From positions 1 to 7,425 of the forward strand of contig JADCBH010000322.1 of assembly GCA_020253595.1 (NCBI GenBank): DNA of 7,425 nt. The letters run 5' to 3'. Positions within the stretch are counted from its first letter, which is position 1, and every line of letters starts with the position of its first letter. The DNA is from Brevundimonas sp. (GTDB taxonomy: Bacteria > Pseudomonadota > Alphaproteobacteria > Caulobacterales > Caulobacteraceae). The position numbers were made by a program, and so were the translations under genes. The notes under the pieces were generated by a model that saw only the letters and a list, made by a program, of their open reading frames with translations, was not told the origin of the DNA and made no database searches. This document shows, piece by piece, positions 1 through 5,374 of this stretch.

Positions 1-2137
1 CCGCCTGCCGACGCGGCGTGTTCCCGATGTTGGCCGGGTTCAGCCGGTCCGCCGTGATTTCCGCGTTGGTGTAGGTGACCCCACCGGAGAAATCGAAATC
101 GCCCAGCTGGTAGAAAGCTTCGACCTCGAGCCCCCTGGACTCGTACTCTGCGTCGGTGAAGGTCTGACTGGTGGCCTCAAAGTTCGTCTCTTCGGTCTTG
201 GCCAGGAAGGCCGTCGCGAAGATCTGGACCGGGCCGTTCCGGTAGCGGACGCCGGCCTCATACTGATCGACCATATCGACGGCTGCGTCGCTGTTGCGGA
301 TGGCCCCTGATGCCAGGATGGCGGGCCCGAACAGCAGACGGTCGGCGTTGGCACGCCCACCGCGGCTGATCCGACCGAATACGGAAGTGTCCGCGTTGAT
401 CCGGTAGTTGGCGCCGACAGAATAGGAGACGTAGTCCCACTCGTAATCGACGGGCTTCCGGTTGGCGAAGTCGATCTGGGTCACCAGGGTTTCCGGCCGC
501 TGGATGACTCCGTCACCCGAGATGTCCTGGGTCGTCACGATGCCGTCGGCGAAGCTGCCAGTCGCCTGTCCGTTGTCGAAGCGGATCGAGCCGTCGACGA
601 TCAGGTCGCCGCTCTCCCAGCTGAGGGCCGCGTATGGCGCATCGATCGTATAGTCGGTGTCGTAGGACCGGCGGCAGCAGTTTCCGAAGAACGTCGCGCC
701 ATAGCCGACGAGGCCGTTCTGGGTTTGCTTGACCCCGCCCGCATTGAACACGTCGACCAAGGCGGCGTTGTCGCCCTTCACCTCCAGCAGGAAGGAGTTC
801 CAGAGCCAGTCCATGTCGATGCTCTGGGTCGACCGATAGTAGCCGAACGTGGTCCGCAGGGTACCGCCGCCGACCTCGAACTCACGCTCCAGCTTGAGAT
901 CATTGGCCATGTTGCCGAAGTCGTTGATCTCGGTATCGAACAGCACGATCTGGGCAACCAGCCCATTGCCGTTCGCATTGGCCGGAACCAGCTGGCCGGT
1001 GTTGGCCCCGTTGGCATAGCGCGCCGTCGATCCGGCACCGCCGATGCCGGCCGCGATGGCCGACGGCGATCCCGTGCCGGCGGTAAAGGGCGACACGAAC
1101 CGACCCGAGGCCGAAGCGACGCGGAACCGATTGGTCAGCGTCCAGCCAGAACCCACGTCAGAGCTTGCCTCGACGCCAGCAGACAGGACCTCGGGGTGCA
1201 TGCCGTCCTTGATGTCCGACACGCGCGGGCCATTCGCACCGTCAAGCCCGGGACTGACCTGGAACAATGCGGAATGCAGTGTCTGGGACGAGGCGTCGTA
1301 ACCCGGCAGAGGACCCCAGTTCGGATCGCTGTTGGTCCCGGTCACCTGGATCGGCGACGGCAGGTAGCCGATGGCGCGGTCGTTGAGATACTTCGCGCTC
1401 AATCGCACATAGCCGTTGGCGAACTCGCGGGTCAGCGACGCGCGGATCTGGCCCCCGCTTTCGGCGGTGTAGCCCGCGTCGCGCGCGCCCTCACCCGAGC
1501 GGTAGAAGCCACCGATCGAGCCGAAAAGGTTGTCCGAGATCCGACCGCCATACTGGAAATCACCACGCGTCGTATCGAAGTCGAGTCCGCGGGTCAGGAC
1601 GACCGAACCGCCCTCCTGAGCACCGGTTGCGGTAATCAGGTTGATGACGCCGCCCGGCGAGTTTGATGCGAAGGTTGAGGCCGAGCCACCCCGGACTGCC
1701 TGCACGCGGGCGATCGTCGAGTCGTACCGCGTGAAGATGTCCGCGTTGCCGAAGGCGATGTCCCCGAACTCGAGGATGGGCAGGCCATCCTCCTGAATCT
1801 GAAGGAACTTGGCACCCCCCGTAGAAATCGGAATGCCGCGTACAGCGATGTTCGCATTGCCCTCACCGCCGGAGGACTCTGATCGAATCCCGGGGATGCT
1901 GCGGAAGATCTCGGCGGTCGACCGTGAAGCCAGGTCCTCTACGGCTTCGGCATTCAAGGTGGTCACAGAGACGCTGGAACGAAGCGTCGTGCTGGAACCC
2001 GCGACAGCTGTGACGACGATTTCATCAACCGTCGTGGCTTCCTGGTCAAGCGGCGCGCTCGGGGCGCTTTGAGCATAGGCAGCGGTGCTGAGCGCGGCCA
2101 GCAAGGCAGCCGCAGAAACGGTTCCAGTCCGGTTCAT
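1..2137 (-). CDS. TonB-dependent outer-membrane receptor, probable carbohydrate-type, C-terminus cut by window edge
   Basis: The minus strand is open without a stop from an ATG at 2137 to base 1 (712 complete codons). The start is supported by a GGGGAGGA ribosome site (plus-strand 2142-2149) 4 nt upstream. Residues 1-22 are a signal peptide (MNRTG..., hydrophobic AALLAALSTAA, cleavage AYA|QS). The TonB box TTVDEIVVTA lies at about 35-44, so there is no N-terminal STN signalling domain. The plug runs from about 50 to 175 and contains IPGIRSES, NIAVRGIPI, QEDGLPILEFGD and RGGSASTFASNSPGGVINLIT-like segments. Barrel strands follow. The family imports large solutes through the outer membrane using TonB-ExbBD energy. 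The plug style and the LacI-like operators upstream suggest a sugar or oligosaccharide, which is inference. An EF-hand-like loop (D538-E549) and a vicinal cysteine pair (C487-C488) lie in the barrel region. The final strands and terminal aromatic residue lie outside the window. Family call is sure; substrate is not. Confidence 0.95.
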   Translation of the reverse strand, partial: MNRTGTVSAAALLAALSTAAYAQSAPSAPLDQEATTVDEIVVTAVAGSSTTLRSSVSVTTLNAEAVEDLASRSTAEIFRSIPGIRSESSGGEGNANIAVRGIPISTGGAKFLQIQEDGLPILEFGDIAFGNADIFTRYDSTIARVQAVRGGSASTFASNSPGGVINLITATGAQEGGSVVLTRGLDFDTTRGDFQYGGRISDNLFGSIGGFYRSGEGARDAGYTAESGGQIRASLTREFANGYVRLSAKYLNDRAIGYLPSPIQVTGTNSDPNWGPLPGYDASSQTLHSALFQVSPGLDGANGPRVSDIKDGMHPEVLSAGVEASSDVGSGWTLTNRFRVASASGRFVSPFTAGTGSPSAIAAGIGGAGSTARYANGANTGQLVPANANGNGLVAQIVLFDTEINDFGNMANDLKLEREFEVGGGTLRTTFGYYRSTQSIDMDWLWNSFLLEVKGDNAALVDVFNAGGVKQTQNGLVGYGATFFGNCCRRSYDTDYTIDAPYAALSWESGDLIVDGSIRFDNGQATGSFADGIVTTQDISGDGVIQRPETLVTQIDFANRKPVDYEWDYVSYSVGANYRINADTSVFGRISRGGRANADRLLFGPAILASGAIRNSDAAVDMVDQYEAGVRYRNGPVQIFATAFLAKTEETNFEATSQTFTDAEYESRGLEVEAFYQLGDFDFSGGVTYTNAEITADRLNPANIGNTPRRQA

Positions 2138-2141
2138 TGTA

Positions 2142-2149
2142 TCCTCCCC
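2142..2149 (-). promoter_or_regulatory. Ribosome binding site of the minus-strand TonB receptor
   Basis: On the minus strand the sequence reads GGGGAGGA followed by 4 bases and then ATG at 2137. This strong Shine-Dalgarno match fixes the receptor start and agrees with the signal peptide that begins there. Confidence 0.75.
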
Positions 2150-2185
2150 ATATCCCAGACCTCTTGGATCGTGTCCGGTAGTGGA

Positions 2186-2214
2186 GCAATACGTCATGAT
2201 GCAATCGATTGCAA
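2186..2214 (-). promoter_or_regulatory. Weak candidate promoter of the minus-strand receptor, overlapping the operators
   Basis: Read on the minus strand, a TTGCAA hexamer (2214-2209) stands 17 bases from TATTGC (2191-2186). Matches to the sigma-70 consensus are modest (4/6 and 3/6). The attraction is position: the putative -35 lies inside the palindromic repeats, so a bound regulator would block RNA polymerase. The leader would be about 40-45 nt. This is a guess from spacing and could be wrong. Confidence 0.25.
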
Positions 2215-2226
2215 CAATCGATTGCA
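2200..2226. promoter_or_regulatory. Tandem palindromic operators, LacI-family-like
   Basis: A perfect 14-bp palindrome TGCAATCGATTGCA occupies 2200-2213. A second copy with the same 10-bp palindromic core CAATCGATTG lies at 2215-2224. As a direct repeat, 2201-2213 and 2214-2226 are 13-bp units differing at one base. An even palindrome with a central CG, AA/TT flanks and TG/CA ends is the typical form of LacI/PurR-family operators, including those that control TonB receptors for sugars in alphaproteobacteria. The pair ends 63 bases upstream of the minus-strand receptor start and 278 bases upstream of the plus-strand receptor start, so it most likely controls the former. No regulator gene is in the window. 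The palindromes are seen directly; the regulator family is inferred. Confidence 0.6.
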
Positions 2227-2306
2227 GGTCGCTGCGCTCAACCTGTATGCCAACGGCAGGAAAGAAACGGCCCTCGAGTTGCGGCTGCGTAGCGGCCAAC
2301 CGGGCG

Positions 2307-2318
2307 GACGCTTGCGTC
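2307..2318. repeat. Short inverted repeat GACGC-TT-GCGTC
   Basis: Two 5-bp arms GACGC and GCGTC flank a TT centre. It could be a half-symmetric protein site or chance in GC-rich DNA. No function is assigned. It is recorded because it lies in the otherwise unexplained middle of the intergenic region. Confidence 0.35.
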
Positions 2319-2325
2319 GGGACCA

Positions 2326-2357
2326 ATCTCCTCTGCCAGGGGTCACTTTCCGGAGAT
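2326..2357. repeat. Inverted repeat ATCTCC ... GGAGAT
   Basis: Six-base arms ATCTCC (2326-2331) and GGAGAT (2352-2357) are separated by 20 bases. If transcribed they could form a long-loop hairpin. There is no adjacent T tract, so a terminator is not supported. Confidence 0.25.
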
Positions 2358-2363
2358 GAAGTT

Positions 2364-2381
2364 GTGCCAGGCCGATGGCAC
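2364..2381. repeat. Hairpin-forming inverted repeat GTGCCA-N6-TGGCAC
   Basis: Perfect 6-bp arms GTGCCA (2364-2369) and TGGCAC (2376-2381) enclose a 6-base loop. It is the tidiest stem in the region, but no T run follows on either strand. It might be an operator or part of a structured leader if transcription starts further upstream than the promoter proposed below. Confidence 0.35.
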
Positions 2382-2439
2382 CGTTCCCGAGAAAAGGTGG
2401 AGCGCAGATTGCAAGGGCCCTGGGCATGCACGCCTCACC

Positions 2440-2468
2440 CTGACGGGTTGAATTGGCTACGTTATCTT
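2440..2468 (+). promoter_or_regulatory. Candidate promoter of the TonB receptor / ABC-2 gene cluster
   Basis: CTGACG (2440-2445, 4/6 to the -35 consensus) and TATCTT (2463-2468, 4/6 to the -10 consensus) are 17 bases apart. Transcription would begin near 2475, leaving a leader of about 30 nt before the ATG at 2505. An alternative, TTGAAT at 2448-2453 with TAACAA at 2470-2475, is slightly worse. Which of these is used cannot be settled by reading. Confidence 0.35.
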
Positions 2469-2476
2469 GTAACAAG
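2466..2476. promoter_or_regulatory. Interrupted palindrome over the candidate -10/start site
   Basis: CTTGT and ACAAG are exact reverse complements around a single central A, giving an 11-base symmetric site. It overlaps the proposed -10 element and start point and lies 28 bases upstream of the receptor ATG, which is a typical repressor position. It does not look like a Fur box. The regulator is unknown. Confidence 0.35.
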
Positions 2477-2492
2477 CTCCGCGATCGGCAAT

Positions 2493-2498
2493 GAGGGG
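2493..2498 (+). promoter_or_regulatory. Ribosome binding site deciding the start of the second TonB receptor
   Basis: GAGGGG lies 6 bases upstream of ATG at 2505. The reading frame stays open about 420 bases further upstream, to 2085, but only this ATG has both a good ribosome site and an immediate signal peptide. The shorter start is therefore preferred. Confidence 0.75.
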
Positions 2499-2504
2499 CA
2501 CACA

Positions 2505-4637
2505 ATGACAACCAAACACTGGTGGTTGGCGACCGTTCTGGGAACGACCTTCCTGAGCTCGCCTGGCGCAGCACTGGCACAGGATTTACGCGAGGCCACA
2601 GTCGACGAAGTGGTCGTCACGGGCCAGCGCCAAGCCTATCGCGCGGGTGTCCCGCTCGAAGATGTCCCCCAGTCGATCACTGTCATCTCCTCCGAGACGC
2701 TGGAGCTTGCAGGCATCACCCGCTTATCCGATGCGCTGGATCTTTCGGCGTCAGTCGCCCGTCAGAACAACTTTGGCGGCCTTTGGGACAGTTATGCAGT
2801 GCGCGGCTTTGCCGGCGACGAGAACCTGCCGAGCGGCTATCTCGTGAACGGCTTCAATGCGGGCCGAGGTTTCGCAGGGCCCCGCGACGCCGCCGGGATC
2901 GAGAGGATCGAGATCCTGAAGGGCCCAAACGCGGCCTTGTTCGGCCGGGGAGAACCCGGCGGCAGCATCAATCTGGTGACCAAGCGACCCAGCTTTGATG
3001 CTGCAGGCTCCCTTTCACTGCGGATTGGCGAGTACGAACTCTATCGCACCGAAGTCGATTGGACCGGGCCTGTCGCAGGGGATCGGGTCGCAGCTCGGAT
3101 CGTAGGCTTCTACGAAGATGCCGGGAGTTTCCGCGATACCGTCGAAAGCGAACGGCAAGGCTTCTATCCGTCCATTTTTGCGCGCCTGAGCGAACGCACT
3201 TCCCTCCTTTACGAACTCGAGGCGACGACACAGAAGGTTCCCTTCGACCGGGGCGTCCCATCGATCGGCGGCCGCCTTGATGCGTTGCCGAGGACCCGTT
3301 TCCTGGGCGAGCCCGGGGACGGGCCTCTGCAGGCCGATGCTCTCGGGCATCAACTCCAACTGCAGCATGACTTCTCTGCTGACTGGAGCCTGCTGGTTGG
3401 GGCGGGTTTTCGCGACACAGACCTGGAAGGCTTTTCCAGCGAACCCGAGTTGGCGGCAGGGCGTCAGCGCCTGTTCGTTGATGGCCGGACACTGTCGCGC
3501 CAGTATCGCTTCCGCGACTATGAAGGGGAGCACACAGTGGTCCGCGCTGAGCTCTCAGGACGCTTCGAAGCGTTCGGGGGCCTCCACCGCCTGCTCGTCG
3601 GGGCCGACTGGGATGCTTTCGACAACAGCCAATTCTTCCTGCGCTTCCGCCCTCCGGCATTGAGCTCCAACCCCTCGGAACAGCAGGGCTATACAATCGA
3701 CGTGTTTGCACCGGTCTACGGACGTTTCGCTCCGCCGACGCCTCCAGTGCAGACCAACCGTCTGGACGAGCAGCGCGCCTGGGGCATCTACGTCCAGGAC
3801 CAGATTCGCTTCGGTGACCGCTTCGAGATTCGGATCGGCGGTCGTTTTGACGACTTCGAGCAGACCGGCACAAACCGGGCAACGGGCGCCGTCACGGTCT
3901 TCGAGGACAGCCGGTTCAGCCCACAGATCGGCGCGGTGTTCCACCTGTCGCCAGAGACGTCTCTCTACGCCGCCTACGGCGAGGGCTTCCGACAGAACTT
4001 CGGCGCGGACGCAGCCGGAAATCCCTTCGCACCGGAAGAGTCCCTGTCGACAGAAATCGGAGTGAAGGTGGCGTGGGCTGACCTTGTCGGGACCTTTGCT
4101 CTGTTCTCGCTAGAGAAGTCCAATGTCCTTGCGTCGGACCCAAGAAACGCAGGCTTCTCGCTTGCCATTGGCGAGGCGGAAAGCCGAGGCTTGGAGGCTG
4201 ACCTTCAAGGACGCTTGCCCGGGGGACTGGATGTGTGGGCCTCCTACGCCTGGACCGATGCCGAGGTCGCGCGCGAGGTGATCGATGCGGGGACTGGCTT
4301 GGTGATCCGGCCCGGCGACCGCCTCATCAACATACCCGAGCACAGCGCCAGCCTGCAGCTGTCAAAGGTGTTTCAGATGGTGGGACGGCCGCTCGTTCTT
4401 GGTGGCGGCATTCAGTATGTCAGCGAACGCCTCGGCGAGACCGGTACCGCTTTCGAGTTGCCAGACCATACCCTCGTGCGACTGTTTGCGAGCTGGCAAC
4501 TGTCGGAGTCGGTTGAACTGTCCGGGTTCCTTAACAACGCCTTCGACGAGACGTGGTACGCCAACTCCTATTCACGCCTTTGGCTTCAGCCGGGTGCGCC
4601 CAGGACGGCCTCCATCGCTGTTCGCTATCGCTTCTAG
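2505..4637 (+). CDS. TonB-dependent siderophore-type receptor, complete
   Basis: This 710-residue protein is predicted to import a TonB-dependent ligand across the outer membrane. A signal peptide (residues 1-25, cleavage ALA|QD) is followed directly by the TonB box TVDEVVVTG (32-40), so the FpvA/FecA-type signalling domain is absent. The plug (about 45-161) carries VPQSITVIS, YAVRGF, GIERIEILKGPNAALFGRGEPGGSINLVTK-like features typical of the FhuA/FpvA/FiuA siderophore receptor group. A 22-strand-type barrel fills the rest and ends in VRYRF with the usual terminal phenylalanine. Length is normal for the family. It is the first gene of a plus-strand cluster; the ABC ATPase starts 11 nt after its stop. 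An iron-chelate substrate is the family default, but the ABC partner is not the usual siderophore importer, and no Fur box was seen. Other metallophores, copper chelates or peptides remain possible. Confidence 0.93.
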   Translation: MTTKHWWLATVLGTTFLSSPGAALAQDLREATVDEVVVTGQRQAYRAGVPLEDVPQSITVISSETLELAGITRLSDALDLSASVARQNNFGGLWDSYAVRGFAGDENLPSGYLVNGFNAGRGFAGPRDAAGIERIEILKGPNAALFGRGEPGGSINLVTKRPSFDAAGSLSLRIGEYELYRTEVDWTGPVAGDRVAARIVGFYEDAGSFRDTVESERQGFYPSIFARLSERTSLLYELEATTQKVPFDRGVPSIGGRLDALPRTRFLGEPGDGPLQADALGHQLQLQHDFSADWSLLVGAGFRDTDLEGFSSEPELAAGRQRLFVDGRTLSRQYRFRDYEGEHTVVRAELSGRFEAFGGLHRLLVGADWDAFDNSQFFLRFRPPALSSNPSEQQGYTIDVFAPVYGRFAPPTPPVQTNRLDEQRAWGIYVQDQIRFGDRFEIRIGGRFDDFEQTGTNRATGAVTVFEDSRFSPQIGAVFHLSPETSLYAAYGEGFRQNFGADAAGNPFAPEESLSTEIGVKVAWADLVGTFALFSLEKSNVLASDPRNAGFSLAIGEAESRGLEADLQGRLPGGLDVWASYAWTDAEVAREVIDAGTGLVIRPGDRLINIPEHSASLQLSKVFQMVGRPLVLGGGIQYVSERLGETGTAFELPDHTLVRLFASWQLSESVELSGFLNNAFDETWYANSYSRLWLQPGAPRTASIAVRYRF

Positions 4638-4648
4638 GGAGTGACCTG

Positions 4649-5374
4649 ATGTCGAATTCAGGCTTGGACGTGCGAGATCTCGTTGTGATCCGCGCGGGCC
4701 GCCGGGTGGTGGACGGACTGTCTCTGTCGGTCGCGCCTGGCGAAATCTATGCCCTGCTCGGTGGCAACGGCACGGGAAAATCGACGACGCTGTTCGCAGC
4801 TTTGGGACTGCTCGCCCGTGCTGGTGGAACGATCGAGGTCGATGGCAAGGATCCCGGCGCTGTGCCGGACGCGGTCCGCCGGGTAGCCGCCTATCTGCCT
4901 GAGAATGTGGCGCTCTACGATCACCTGACTGCGGTCGAGAATGTTCGCTACTTCCTCGATCTCTCGGGAGAGAAGCGCAGCTCGGCCGAACTGAACGAGG
5001 CATTCGATGCCGTAAAGCTCGATCCGGGTGCACGGAATCGTCGGGTGGGTGGCTTCTCGAAGGGCATGAGGCAGAAGACCGCCATTGCCCTGTCGTTGCT
5101 TCGTCGCACGCCCGTGCTCCTGTTGGACGAACCCACGTCGGGTCTGGACCCCTCGGCCGCGCAGGACTTTCATGACCTGATCCTTGATCTGAGAAGCCGC
5201 AATGTGGCGGTTCTCATGGTCACGCACGACCTGTTCGGTGCCGCAGATACCGCCGATAAGATTGGTGTCCTGCGGGATGGACGCATCGCGCAGGAGTGGT
5301 CGGCGCAAGAGGGTCCGCAGCGCTTTGACGTACAGGCCCTGCACAGAGGCTATGCAGGGGTCGGCACGGCGTGA
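4649..5374 (+). CDS. ABC transporter ATP-binding protein, NosF-like
   Basis: This 241-residue cytoplasmic ATPase should power the two following permeases. Visible motifs in order are Walker A GGNGTGKST (38-46), Q-loop region AYLPENVALYDHLT (81-94), signature FSKGMRQ (136-142, in place of LSGGQ), Walker B VLLLDEP (156-162), D-loop SGLD (164-167) and switch histidine H193 in VTHD. YLPENV followed by SKGMRQ resembles NosF of the copper-centre maturation transporter NosDFY and related ABC-2 exporters. The Q-loop position is Glu85 rather than Gln, and no aromatic A-loop residue is evident before the Walker A. The ATG at 4649 is preferred because AGGGAG (4636-4641) lies 7 nt upstream; the frame is open further back inside the receptor gene. 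Its stop overlaps the permease start by 4 nt. Function as an ABC-2 ATPase is secure; the cargo is unknown. Confidence 0.93.
   Translation: MSNSGLDVRDLVVIRAGRRVVDGLSLSVAPGEIYALLGGNGTGKSTTLFAALGLLARAGGTIEVDGKDPGAVPDAVRRVAAYLPENVALYDHLTAVENVRYFLDLSGEKRSSAELNEAFDAVKLDPGARNRRVGGFSKGMRQKTAIALSLLRRTPVLLLDEPTSGLDPSAAQDFHDLILDLRSRNVAVLMVTHDLFGAADTADKIGVLRDGRIAQEWSAQEGPQRFDVQALHRGYAGVGTA

Larger units (their letters stand above)
2138..2504. other. Divergent intergenic region between two TonB receptors
   Basis: This 367-base stretch separates the two oppositely oriented receptor genes. It holds the tandem operators near its left end, a candidate promoter with a palindrome near its right end, and a middle part (about 2227-2439) with no gene I can support. 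Frames that stay open through it lack a ribosome site, a signal peptide or a recognisable domain. The middle contains three inverted repeats listed separately. I saw no Fur-box-like sequence, no riboswitch signature such as the cobalamin B12 box, and no hairpin followed by a T tract. Confidence 0.7.

Noticed and set aside
725..1666. Plus-strand open frame of 313 codons antisense to the left receptor
   Set aside because: It mirrors the codon pattern of the real receptor frame on the opposite strand, has no ribosome site, signal or domain, and its composition (Arg/Ala/Val rich) is typical of antisense shadows in GC-rich genes.
2200..2226. Fur box or phage/integron attachment site at the tandem palindromes
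   Set aside because: The core has a central CG with AATCGATT symmetry, unlike Fur sites, and no integrase, tRNA end or mobile gene is nearby.
2364..2381. Rho-independent terminator at the GTGCCA/TGGCAC hairpin
   Set aside because: No T tract follows the stem on either strand, and no gene ends toward it from either side.
2085..2504. 140-codon upstream extension of the second receptor frame
   Set aside because: The extension runs through the divergent promoter region and into the opposite gene, and would bury the signal peptide. The ATG at 2505 has a good ribosome site and an immediate signal sequence.
2280..2504. Cobalamin or other riboswitch upstream of the second TonB receptor
   Set aside because: The conserved B12-box and core elements are not present, and I could not recognise any other riboswitch consensus.
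2968..3882. Minus-strand open frame of 304 codons inside the second receptor
   Set aside because: Arg/Ser/Pro-rich shadow of a well supported coding frame; no recognisable motif.
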